This document shows positions 1-6,283 of a stretch of 12,332 nucleotides of DNA, in pieces; positions within the stretch are counted from its first letter, which is position 1; every line of letters starts with the position of its first letter. The DNA comes from a bacterium (GTDB lineage Bacteria > Verrucomicrobiota > Verrucomicrobiia > Opitutales > UBA953): NCBI GenBank assembly GCA_009926645.1, contig RFOO01000015.1, positions 1-12,332 on the forward strand, in the 5' to 3' direction. Both the position numbers and the translations under genes were made by a program. The notes beneath the pieces are model-generated. The model was not told where the DNA came from, searched no databases, and worked only from the letters and a program-made list of their open reading frames with translations.

Positions 1-3
1 CAA

Positions 4-91
4 GGAGAGATGGCAGAGTGGTCGATTGCGCAGCATTGGAAATGCTGTGTACCGCAAGGTACCGAGGGTTCGAATCCCTCTCTCTCCGCCA
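4..91 (+). tRNA. tRNA-Ser (anticodon GGA)
   Basis: A complete class II tRNA. The 7-bp acceptor stem (GGAGAGA/TCTCTCC) pairs perfectly. The anticodon stem CAGCA/TGCTG encloses the loop TTGGAAA, which gives anticodon GGA (reads UCC and UCU). The long variable arm GTACC-GCAA-GGTAC is typical of serine tRNAs. The T-arm GAGGG-TTCGAAT-CCCTC is intact. The discriminator is G and the CCA end is encoded in the DNA. Only three bases precede it in the window, so its promoter is not visible. Confidence 0.97.
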
Positions 92-105
92 GGTAGGAGT
101 AATGA

Positions 106-137
106 GTGGACTGGTGGACTCGTGGACTGGTGGACTA
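106..137. repeat. Four tandem copies of the 8-mer GTGGACTN
   Basis: Four consecutive 8-bp units of the form GTGGACTN begin at 106, 114, 122 and 130, with last bases G, C, G, A. They start 14 bp after the CCA end of tRNA-Ser in a 166-bp gap that holds no gene. The unit is not a multiple of three and no plausible ORF uses it. Function unknown. It could be replication-slippage microsatellite sequence or a copy of a dispersed intergenic repeat; this window contains no second array. Confidence 0.8.
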
Positions 138-257
138 GCCGATACATTCTATCGAGAGGGATGAGAACCTGGGTTCGGTGAGCCGTCAGGCGAACAGACA
201 ATCCTCAAGGATTGGGGCAAAGGGCAATTCACGCCTTCTGCCTAAATCAAATAAACG

Positions 258-277
258 TTAACGAGCGTTGCCGTTAA
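258..277 (-). terminator. Weak stem-loop at the pyrC stop codon
   Basis: Read on the minus strand, TTAACG and CGTTAA form a 6-bp stem around an 8-nt loop, and the pyrC stop codon lies in the 3' arm. The sequence just downstream on that strand is T-rich (CGTTTATTTGATTT) but has no uninterrupted U-run. It may work as a weak intrinsic terminator or be chance; the stem has only two G-C pairs. Confidence 0.25.
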
Positions 278-1604
278 ACTGAATTCGTGCACCGCGAGGG
301 GCGTCTTCGCGCACTTTACCCTCTTCGTAGACACAGACTCCATTGACGAAAGTCTTATCAATGGTGGCGGAGAAAGTATGCCCCTCAAACGGCGACCAAC
401 CGCACTTGTAATACAAGTCGCTGGCCTGAACCAGGTGAGGCTTCTGTTGATCGACGACCACCAAGTCAGCGGCATAGCCTTCGCGAATATAACCACGTCC
501 AACCACACCGAAAAGTTCAGCAGGTCCATGACAAGCTCGCTGCACAATGGTCTCTAAGGAGAGCGAGCCTTGTCGCCAGAGATCGAGCAGAATGAGCAAG
601 GGATGCTGAATTAAAGGCAATCCCGCAGGAGCACCAAAGTAAGGCCGAGCCTTCTCTTCGCGCGTATGCGGCGCGTGATCGGTTGCAATCACATCAATCA
701 CTCCTGACGCAACGGCTGCCAAAACCGCTTGGCGGTCGGCAGAGGTTTTAATGGCAGGGTTGCACTTAATCTTATGACCTAACCGTGCGTAATCCTTGTC
801 TTCAAACCAAAGGTGATGCACACAAGCTTCCGAAGTAATACGTTTACCACGCAGTGGAGCAGAGGAAAACAGTTCTAACTCTTTGGCCGTGGTAATATGT
901 AAAACGTGCAGACGAGCGTCGTAGCGACGTGCTAAATCAATCGCGAGCTTTGACGAAGAATAGCAGGCTTCTACTGATCTAATTTTAGGGTGTTCGGCAG
1001 CAGGAACGTCATCGCCCCATTGAGCTTTAGCCTTTTCTTCGGCCAACTTAATCATCGGCGTGTTTTCACAATGCGTTGCAATAAGCGTAGGCGCATAGCG
1101 GAAAACTTTTTCTAAAACCTCTTCGCGATCGACCAGCATATCGCCTGTCGAGGCACCCATAAAAATTTTTATCCCACAAACCTCTTTAGGGTTAACCTTT
1201 TTAATGTCTTCAAGGTTATGATTGGTGGTGCCAAAGAAGAAAGAGTAGTTAGCAACGGAGGTTTCCGCAGCCCGAGCGAACTTGGCTTCAATCTCTGTCC
1301 GATTCGCGGCGGGAGGAACCGTATTCGGCATTTCAAAGAAGGAAGTAACTCCGCCAGCTACCGCAGCACGCGATTCAGTGCCAATCGTCGCTTTATGAGT
1401 TAAACCCGGCTCACGGAAGTGTACCTGGTCATCGATTAAACCAGGGAAAAGGAATTTACCTTGAAGATTAATTTCTCGATCAACCACAGTGCCCGAGGGA
1501 ATCGAGCCAATGCGCTCGATCATGCCATGACGGATTAAAACATCGGCCCGCCATTGGCGACCTTCGTTGATCATGTGGGCATCGCGGAGAATCAGAGAGG
1601 ACAT
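258..1604 (-). CDS. pyrC: Dihydroorotase (amidohydrolase family)
   Basis: Cytosolic metal enzyme that interconverts N-carbamoyl-aspartate and dihydroorotate, the third step of de novo pyrimidine synthesis. The 448-aa length fits the longer dihydroorotase group. Visible in order: an N-terminal beta-sandwich strand region; the metal motif DDQVHFREPG (residues 58-67); the MPNT segment (92-95); KIFMGASTG (146-154), whose Lys146 is a candidate bridging or carboxylated ligand; His178 in ATHCEN; His236 in HVLHITT; and the catalytic Asp309 in IATDHAPH. The C-terminus has the usual return to the sandwich domain with AADLVVVD. The usual HxH pair reads QxH here (Gln60, His62). An allantoinase or hydantoinase relative is possible, but the REPG and MPNT motifs favour dihydroorotase. 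The ATG at 1604 has no Shine-Dalgarno sequence; a second Met is codon 11. It is monocistronic in this window and divergent from the permease gene. Confidence 0.9.
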   Translation of the reverse strand: MSSLILRDAHMINEGRQWRADVLIRHGMIERIGSIPSGTVVDREINLQGKFLFPGLIDDQVHFREPGLTHKATIGTESRAAVAGGVTSFFEMPNTVPPAANRTEIEAKFARAAETSVANYSFFFGTTNHNLEDIKKVNPKEVCGIKIFMGASTGDMLVDREEVLEKVFRYAPTLIATHCENTPMIKLAEEKAKAQWGDDVPAAEHPKIRSVEACYSSSKLAIDLARRYDARLHVLHITTAKELELFSSAPLRGKRITSEACVHHLWFEDKDYARLGHKIKCNPAIKTSADRQAVLAAVASGVIDVIATDHAPHTREEKARPYFGAPAGLPLIQHPLLILLDLWRQGSLSLETIVQRACHGPAELFGVVGRGYIREGYAADLVVVDQQKPHLVQASDLYYKCGWSPFEGHTFSATIDKTFVNGVCVYEEGKVREDAPRGARIQFNGNAR

Positions 1605-1868
1605 CGTTTTAATTTAGGTCTATTAAGAGAAATTTTACAAGACTGAGGCCGCAATTTTAGCGTAGAGTGGTATACCCACGAGAATATTAATGGGGAAAAG
1701 TTAATCCCAAACTTAGTCCAAAATAGAGCACTGCATTTTTGCAAGGGGGCATGGAGCATGACGATAAAAATGGCATCTATGAGGCGATTACTGACAGGAT
1801 ATCGCTTTCTCTCTCATAACTTACCCCTAATCCATTGCCTTTCATCCAATTAATACTAACACAAAGTC
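1605..1868. other. Divergent intergenic region between pyrC and the permease gene
   Basis: 264 bp with no convincing gene. It must hold the start signals for both flanking genes. A weak rightward promoter candidate is TTGCAA at 1739-1744, 18 bp, then GATAAA, which would give the permease a leader of roughly 100 nt. A near-palindrome GTGGTATACCCAC lies at about 1667-1679. I cannot assign a clear promoter for pyrC. Confidence 0.4.
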
Positions 1869-3359
1869 ATGAGCTTATTTACCCGTAAGAGCATCCAAGA
1901 GCTTCAAGCCCAAGCTGCTGCCACCGGCGAAGGCACCCTCAAACGTTCCCTCTCGGCCACCAATTTAACCATGATTGGTATCGGTGGAATTATCGGTGCT
2001 GGTATTTTCGTTTTAACGGGTCATGCCGCAGCAACTTATGCAGGTCCTGCTGTCGTTCTGTCATTTGTTATCAGCGCCATCACCTGTGCATTAGCGGGCT
2101 TATGTTATTCTGAAATGGCTGCGGCGGTTCCCGTATCAGGAAGTGCTTACACTTATGCTTACGCCACTCTCGGTGAACTCATGGCCTGGATTATTGGATG
2201 GGATTTAGTTTTAGAATATGGGGTTGGTGCCGTCACCGTGGCCGTCGGCTGGGCGGGTTATCTCAAAGGATTTTTGGAAGGTTTCGGCATTCACATTGCG
2301 CAAGCCTACTCCTCTGCCCCTTTCGATTGGGTGCTCAATCAAACAACACATACAGAACATTTCGTGAGTACCGGGGCGATTGTAAACCTACCCGCAATGT
2401 TGATTGTGGCTCTGGTCACAGCTCTTTTAGTCATCGGCATTGAGACCTCTGCGCGCGTCAATGCTGCGTTTGTCGTTCTTAAAGTTTCTATCATTGTTCT
2501 CTTTATCGCCTTAGGACTTGGTCATGTTTTGCATTCGAATTGGGTGACCATCGGTAATCCTGAAGGCCTTTTTATTCCACCTCATCAAGGTCCTGGACAA
2601 TTTGGCTGGGATGGAATTATCCGCGCCTCGGGAGTGGTTTTCTTTGCCTATATTGGTTTCGATGCGGTTTCAACCGCGGCACAAGAATCCAAAAATCCGC
2701 AGCGTGACATGCCGATTGGCATGCTTGGCTCACTCGCCATTTGTACTGTCTTATACATACTCGTGGCTTATGTGCTCACAGGAGTCGTACCCTACGATCA
2801 ACTCAATGTTGCTCAACCGATTGCTAAAGGAATCGATGCTATGGGCCTCCCTTGGCTCGCTCCTTTTATTAAGTTCGGTGCAATCCTCGGACTAAGCTCG
2901 GTCATTTTGGTTCTCATGCTCGGTCAAACGCGCGTGTTCTTTGCAATGTCCAAAGATGGATTATTGCCTGTGAAATTCGGCCAAGTGCATGCTAAATTCC
3001 GCACTCCTGCTCGAATCACCCTCGTAACCGGAATGGCTATTATGATAGCCGCAGGTCTCGCACCCATTGGACTTGTAGGCGAGCTTTGTAGCATCGGTAC
3101 CCTTTTCGCCTTTGCTTTAGTATGCCTTGGGGTGATGGCTTTACGCATCCTCAATCCCGAGTTACACCGCCCCTTCCGCACACCATGGATTTGGCTCATT
3201 GGACCTGCCGGAGCGGGAGCAAGTTTTTGGCTCATGTGTGCTCTACCTAAAGACACATGGATGCGCCTCATCCTATGGATGGGAGTCGGGTTGGTCATCT
3301 ATTTCCTGTTCGGCAAACGTAATGCTGCACGAGTTCGTGAGACCCATGGACTCAACTAA
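1869..3359 (+). CDS. Amino acid permease, APC family, CAT-type
   Basis: Inner-membrane secondary transporter of the amino acid-polyamine-organocation superfamily, closest in style to the cationic amino acid transporter (CAT) group and Bacillus YfnA-like proteins. 496 aa is a normal length. A hydrophilic N-terminus (1-30, with TGEGTLKRSL) precedes TM1, which carries the substrate-binding glycine motif GIGGIIGAGIF (37-47). SEMAAAVPVSGSAYTYAY (81-98) is the typical TM2-TM3 segment. FFAYIGFDAVSTAAQE (258-273) and GQTRVFFAMSKDGLLP (352-367) are further family signatures. I count about 12 to 13 hydrophobic segments. The end (about 436-485) matches the extra C-terminal helices of CAT proteins. The exact substrate cannot be read from sequence; cationic or broad neutral amino acids are the usual choices. 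The ATG at 1869 has no Shine-Dalgarno sequence. No partner genes sit beside it. Confidence 0.88.
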   Translation: MSLFTRKSIQELQAQAAATGEGTLKRSLSATNLTMIGIGGIIGAGIFVLTGHAAATYAGPAVVLSFVISAITCALAGLCYSEMAAAVPVSGSAYTYAYATLGELMAWIIGWDLVLEYGVGAVTVAVGWAGYLKGFLEGFGIHIAQAYSSAPFDWVLNQTTHTEHFVSTGAIVNLPAMLIVALVTALLVIGIETSARVNAAFVVLKVSIIVLFIALGLGHVLHSNWVTIGNPEGLFIPPHQGPGQFGWDGIIRASGVVFFAYIGFDAVSTAAQESKNPQRDMPIGMLGSLAICTVLYILVAYVLTGVVPYDQLNVAQPIAKGIDAMGLPWLAPFIKFGAILGLSSVILVLMLGQTRVFFAMSKDGLLPVKFGQVHAKFRTPARITLVTGMAIMIAAGLAPIGLVGELCSIGTLFAFALVCLGVMALRILNPELHRPFRTPWIWLIGPAGAGASFWLMCALPKDTWMRLILWMGVGLVIYFLFGKRNAARVRETHGLN

Positions 3360-3431
3360 CACGAAAGTGCCACCAATCCTCTTTATTTAAAACTTTCTTA
3401 CCGGCCCAGTCTCGGTTATCTTTCTTGAACC

Positions 3432-3578
3432 ATGGGAATAAACAAAAGCGTGCGTCCTCACTCCAGACATCACACCAAATCGAGCGTTGCTCCACGCGGG
3501 CCAACGGGTGCACGTCCCAAGTTGCGCGGGAAAGTCAAAAAAACGTCCACGGGCAAGTCTCCATCAAGAGGCAAGTAA
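3432..3578 (+). CDS. Small, extremely basic hypothetical protein (48 aa)
   Basis: An ATG ORF of 48 codons. The product has 8 Lys, 6 Arg and 3 His, no Asp or Glu and no aromatic residues, so it should be disordered and bind nucleic acid or the ribosome. The N-terminus is MGINKSVRPHSRHHTK; a Lys/Gly/Ser/Pro-rich tail ends in SPSRGK. It lies 72 bp after the permease and converges on tRNA-Pro with 17 bp between. I do not recognise a family. Small basic ribosome-associated proteins are known in Verrucomicrobiota and Chlamydiae, but this is not an obvious match. There is no Shine-Dalgarno sequence, as for most genes here. The overlapping frame that starts at a TTG at 3425 runs into the tRNA and is less likely. 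It may also be a chance ORF. Confidence 0.5.
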   Translation: MGINKSVRPHSRHHTKSSVAPRGPTGARPKLRGKVKKTSTGKSPSRGK

Positions 3579-3595
3579 GGGATAGATTCTTCCTT

Positions 3596-3672
<77 letters not shown>

Positions 3673-3687
3673 AAAAAAGGAAAGTTT

Positions 3688-3716
3688 GTTAAGCCGAGGA
3701 CAGGATAAATTGTCAA
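3688..3716 (-). promoter_or_regulatory. Promoter of tRNA-Pro (sigma70-like)
   Basis: On the minus strand there is a perfect -35 box TTGACA (3711-3716), a 17-bp spacer and a -10 box CTTAAC (3688-3693); shifting by one base gives TTAACA. The expected start point lies within about 10 bases before the mature tRNA 5' end. It sits just after the helicase stop codon, so the tRNA need not depend on read-through from that gene. Confidence 0.6.
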
Positions 3717-3728
3717 CCCGACAAAACT

Positions 3729-5045
3729 TTACTTCGGTCCGCCTTGGCGACGCGTTCCAGGACGTCCAAAGGGTCGATACTTACCTTGTGCTGCACGGAA
3801 TCCACCGTGGCGACCGCCTTGGGGACGACCTTGACGCTCACTGGAATGAGCTCCAGCCCGTGGATCGCGTTCACGCACAAAGTCTTCGGGAGTGCGAGCA
3901 GGTGCCTGTTGTGAATAATCAAAGCCAGGCAGTTTTCCGCAGTGCAGGTGTTTTCCGATAATCTTTTCTAGGCGTCGCAAGTCACCGAGGTTTTCACGAG
4001 TAATCAAGGTGATCGCCGTGCCCTTTGCGAGAGCTCTTCCAGTGCGACCAATGCGATGAACATAGTCTTCGAGCTGATCAGGGAAGTCGAAGTTAATCAC
4101 GTGCGTGATGCCATCGACGTCAATTCCTCGTGAAGCAATGTCGGTCGCCACAAGAACTCGAATCTCCCCATTTTTAAAGGCCTGCAAAGCCCGTTGGCGT
4201 TGTGCTTGACTGCGATTCGCGTGAATGGCCGCACTCGTAATTTTTTCCGTCGCTAATTTACGACAAATACGATCGGCACCATGTTTGGTTCGCGCAAAGA
4301 CGAGTACCATCGCCAGAGCGGGATCTTTTAACAAGTGATGCAACATAACCTGCTTCAAAGCGCCAGGGCACTCATAGAGAAGCTGTGTTACCGTTTCGGC
4401 TGGATTGGAACGACGCCCGACTTCGATTAATTTAGGCGATTTCTGAAACTGTTTGGTCAGTGTTTCAATTTCTCGAGAGAGAGTAGCCGAGAACATCAAT
4501 GTTTGTCGTTCTTTCGGAAGTGCCCGCACAATGGTATTGATGGCTGGGAGAAAACCCATGTCCAACATACGGTCGGCTTCATCGAGAACCAAGCATTCGA
4601 CCGCGGAAAAGTCTCCATGGCCTTGACTGCCCAAATCGAGCAAACGCCCAGGTGTTGCGATTAAGAAGTCGCAACCTTTGCGCAAGGCGGCGATTTGTGG
4701 ACGTTCGCTAACGCCACCATAACAAGTCGCTACAGTCACACCCGAATAACGAGAATAGGCCGCCACATTTTCCGCAATTTGCACGACCAGTTCACGTGTC
4801 GGAGCAAGAATCAAACAGCGAACACGAGCTCGATTGGAGTTTGTTTTGGTTCGCAGTAAACGAGTGAGAAGGGGCAAGGTAAACGCTGCCGTCTTTCCAG
4901 TTCCCGTTTGAGCGACACCAATCACATCGAGACCTTCAATGATACTGGGAATCGTCGCCTTTTGAATAGGCGTAGGCTCGGTATAGCCCTGATCGGCTAT
5001 GGCTTTAAGAATGGAGGCATCGAGCCCAAGGGACGCAAAAGGCAT
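3729..5045 (-). CDS. DEAD-box ATP-dependent RNA helicase, RhlE-like
   Basis: Cytosolic RNA-unwinding ATPase, probably acting in ribosome assembly or mRNA decay. With the start at 5045 it has 438 aa and begins MPFASLGLDASIL, as RhlE proteins do. All core motifs are present: Q motif GYTEPTPIQ (20-28), Walker A AQTGTGKT (45-52), PTREL (82-86), TPGR (131-134), DEAD (155-158), SAT (186-188), the ARGID-like ATDIASRGID (300-309) and HRIGRTGR (330-337). A basic Gly/Arg-rich tail (about 390-438, with GRPQGGRHGG and RRQGG) follows the helicase core and probably binds RNA nonspecifically. The frame stays open upstream to a TTG at 5144, but those 33 codons do not resemble the family and are left out. It is divergent from the gene at 5223; tRNA-Pro follows it. 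Confidence 0.92.
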   Translation of the reverse strand: MPFASLGLDASILKAIADQGYTEPTPIQKATIPSIIEGLDVIGVAQTGTGKTAAFTLPLLTRLLRTKTNSNRARVRCLILAPTRELVVQIAENVAAYSRYSGVTVATCYGGVSERPQIAALRKGCDFLIATPGRLLDLGSQGHGDFSAVECLVLDEADRMLDMGFLPAINTIVRALPKERQTLMFSATLSREIETLTKQFQKSPKLIEVGRRSNPAETVTQLLYECPGALKQVMLHHLLKDPALAMVLVFARTKHGADRICRKLATEKITSAAIHANRSQAQRQRALQAFKNGEIRVLVATDIASRGIDVDGITHVINFDFPDQLEDYVHRIGRTGRALAKGTAITLITRENLGDLRRLEKIIGKHLHCGKLPGFDYSQQAPARTPEDFVRERDPRAGAHSSERQGRPQGGRHGGFRAAQGKYRPFGRPGTRRQGGPK

Positions 5046-5128
5046 TGAAGCAAAGTGAGAGGGTGAAGTGAAAGGGCGAGAATAATACATCGAAATCAGG
5101 CGGAAACAAAATCGCTGGGGCAAAACCA

Positions 5129-5197
5129 CCCTAAAACGAAGCAAACTAGCGAAATAGCAGGTCGAAACGGATTTAAGACTTGTTTCAGATTTTAGGG
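5129..5197. repeat. Inverted repeat CCCTAAAA / TTTTAGGG
   Basis: An 8-bp perfect inverted repeat with arms at 5129-5136 and 5190-5197, separated by 53 bp. It lies in the divergent region between the helicase gene and the gene at 5223. The right arm falls between the -35 and -10 boxes proposed for the latter, so it could be an operator half-site pair. Chance is a real alternative in AT-rich DNA. Confidence 0.35.
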
Positions 5198-5209
5198 TCG
5201 AATTATAGA
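5180..5209 (+). promoter_or_regulatory. Candidate promoter of the gene at 5223
   Basis: A -35-like TTGTTT (5180-5185), an 18-bp spacer and a -10-like TATAGA (5204-5209). Transcription would start near 5216, leaving only about 7 nt before the ATG, so the mRNA would be almost leaderless. That fits the absence of any Shine-Dalgarno sequence at this start. Confidence 0.4.
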
Positions 5210-5222
5210 TTAAATCAAAATT

Positions 5223-5600
5223 ATGAGACCCCTAACGATTATTCTCACCGTCTTGGTTGTCGCACTCGCTGGCTTGGCGATTTATAACATCAACAAAGTT
5301 GACGAGACTTCCGCTGCGCTCGAGAAAATGAAAAAAGTTTCTTACCATCGCTTACGTGATGCGGAAGGAAAAATCGCTTGGTACAGACAGGAGTTAGCCA
5401 AAGCCGAGGCAAAACTCGAAATGCTTAAAGTCAAAGCAGCCAAAGAGCCGAAAGAAAAAGCCGCTGAACCTGCTCCTGCTCCCGTTCAAGCCAAGCCAGA
5501 TCCTGTTGTTTCTGTGAAATGCTCCGACTGTGATTGCAATGACCGTGAAGAGGTTCTTTCAAACGGAATGTCCTCGCCCGATCACCGTCCGTTTTTCTGA
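5223..5600 (+). CDS. Membrane-anchored coiled-coil protein with a C-terminal Cys cluster
   Basis: I do not recognise this 125-aa protein. Residues 4-21 form one hydrophobic helix without a clear cleavage or lipobox site, most likely an uncleaved signal anchor that puts the rest outside the inner membrane. Residues about 27-73 are charged and heptad-like (ALEKMKKV, AEAKLEMLKV), consistent with a coiled coil. A Lys/Pro/Ala-rich linker follows (about 74-95). The tail holds Cys100, Cys103 and Cys105 in the pattern CxxCxC with interspersed Asp, then a Ser/Pro/Phe end. The cluster could bind metal or form disulfides. The layout vaguely resembles FtsB/FtsL-type small division proteins, but nothing specific supports that. 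It is divergent from the helicase gene and convergent with arsC, with which it shares a terminator. There is no Shine-Dalgarno sequence. Confidence 0.75.
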   Translation: MRPLTIILTVLVVALAGLAIYNINKVDETSAALEKMKKVSYHRLRDAEGKIAWYRQELAKAEAKLEMLKVKAAKEPKEKAAEPAPAPVQAKPDPVVSVKCSDCDCNDREEVLSNGMSSPDHRPFF

Positions 5601-5623
5601 TTTTAAACGAAAGTTTATTTCAC

Positions 5624-5654
5624 AAAACCTTAGTTCAAAGAACTAAGGTTTTTT
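5624..5654. terminator. Bidirectional intrinsic terminator
   Basis: A perfect 13-bp stem with arms at 5624-5636 and 5640-5652 and a 3-nt loop AAA. The core is CCTTAGTTC/GAACTAAGG. A run of six T follows on the plus strand (5649-5654), and the complementary A-run gives a shorter U-tract (TTTT then G) on the minus strand. It ends the gene at 5223 and, from the other side, arsC. The arsC stop codon (complement of 5643-5645) lies inside the stem. Confidence 0.88.
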
Positions 5655-6092
5655 ATTGGCGGCAAATCCCTCCCTGAGGCCCGCTGCATAAGCGGAGAAT
5701 ACTCGGTAAATTTGATCACGCACCCGACGAAACTCTTGCCGGGTTTCCTCTGGAGTTCCGGAAAAATGAGCGGGGTCATCAAATCCCCAATGATAGCGAT
5801 TTAACTGACCAGGAAAAACTGGGCAGACTTGATCAGCGTTCCCGCAAACGGTAATCACGGTGGACACTGGTTTTGTTAAAAATTCGGAAAGGTGTTTCGA
5901 GTGATGACCCGATGCATCAATGCCAATCTCTTTCAAAACCTCGATGGCCATCGGATGAACGAAACCAGCGGGTTTGGATCCCGCACTGGCGACTTCGATA
6001 CACTCCCCTGCCTCTTTGCGTAAGATAGCTTCGGCGAGGTGACTACGGCAGGAGTTGCCCGTGCAGAGAATAAGGACAAGTGGCTTGGCCAT
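5643..6092 (-). CDS. arsC: Arsenate reductase, thioredoxin-coupled type
   Basis: Cytosolic enzyme that reduces arsenate to arsenite, with the low-molecular-weight tyrosine phosphatase fold. From the ATG at 6092 it has 149 aa, close to the family's usual 131-140 plus a short tail. The P-loop CTGNSCR carries the nucleophile Cys10, then Cys15 and Arg16. The redox pair Cys83 and Cys90 lies in TVCGNADQVCP, and HWGFDDPA (101-108) is a strong family signature. This Cys10/Cys15/Cys83/Cys90 layout matches the Staphylococcus aureus pI258 type (10, 15, 82, 89), so thioredoxin is the expected electron donor. The frame is open three codons further to a TTG at 6101, but the ATG gives the family spacing. 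No arsR, arsB or acr3 gene is adjacent, so efflux must be encoded elsewhere. Its last codons are shared with the terminator hairpin. Confidence 0.92.
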   Translation of the reverse strand: MAKPLVLILCTGNSCRSHLAEAILRKEAGECIEVASAGSKPAGFVHPMAIEVLKEIGIDASGHHSKHLSEFLTKPVSTVITVCGNADQVCPVFPGQLNRYHWGFDDPAHFSGTPEETRQEFRRVRDQIYRVFSAYAAGLREGFAANKKP

Positions 6093-6162
6093 AGAAACCA
6101 AAGAAAACGGCTACAAAGCCCTGCCAAGGCTATTTAACAAATCCCCTGATTTACCCCTCCGG

Positions 6163-6191
6163 ATTTTACGAAAAAGACACTTTATTGTCCT
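6163..6191 (-). promoter_or_regulatory. Candidate promoter of arsC
   Basis: On the minus strand, a -35-like AGGACA (6186-6191), a 17-bp spacer and a -10-like TAAAAT (6163-6168). It would give a leader of about 65 nt before the ATG at 6092. A short inverted repeat GACA/TGTC (6176-6179, 6186-6189) overlaps the -35 box and could be part of an operator, but it is too short to rely on. Confidence 0.3.
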
Positions 6192-6221
6192 GTCTGAGAG
6201 GACTGACCGATGATTTGGGCT

Positions 6222-6251
6222 TTGACCAATCTTTTGGGTAGGTCTTATCCA
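6222..6251 (+). promoter_or_regulatory. Candidate promoter of aspS
   Basis: A -35-like TTGACC (6222-6227), an 18-bp spacer and a -10-like TATCCA (6246-6251). It would start transcription about 25 nt before the aspS ATG. The 191-bp gap between arsC and aspS shows no T-box or attenuator hairpin. Confidence 0.4.
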
Positions 6252-6283
6252 TAACCCTCTACCAAAGACCGCCCTGACCCGCC

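Noticed and set aside
200..213. Hairpin AATCCT-CA-AGGATT between tRNA-Ser and pyrC
   Set aside because: Only 5-6 bp, AT-rich, and no T-run follows on either strand, so I do not call it a terminator.
1751..1819. 22-codon ORF (ATG to TAA) in the pyrC/permease intergenic region, just after a GGGGG run
   Set aside because: Too short, the G-run is only one base from the ATG, and the product (MEHDDKNGIYEAITD...) resembles nothing I know.
3535..3545. A7 run in the small basic ORF as a possible programmed frameshift site
   Set aside because: No downstream stimulatory structure is evident, and the run encodes Lys-Lys, expected in a Lys-rich protein.
3686..3961. 91-codon plus-strand ORF opposite the helicase tail
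   Set aside because: Shadow of the GC-rich, Arg/Gly-coding C-terminus of the helicase; no recognisable protein.
5046..5144. 33-codon N-terminal extension of the helicase from a TTG start
   Set aside because: RhlE-type proteins begin at the MPFASLGL position; the extension has no family resemblance and overlaps the divergent promoter region.
5643..6092. Reading the arsC-type gene as a protein tyrosine phosphatase
   Set aside because: The Cys10/Cys15/Cys83/Cys90 set and HWGFDDPA are those of thioredoxin-coupled arsenate reductases.
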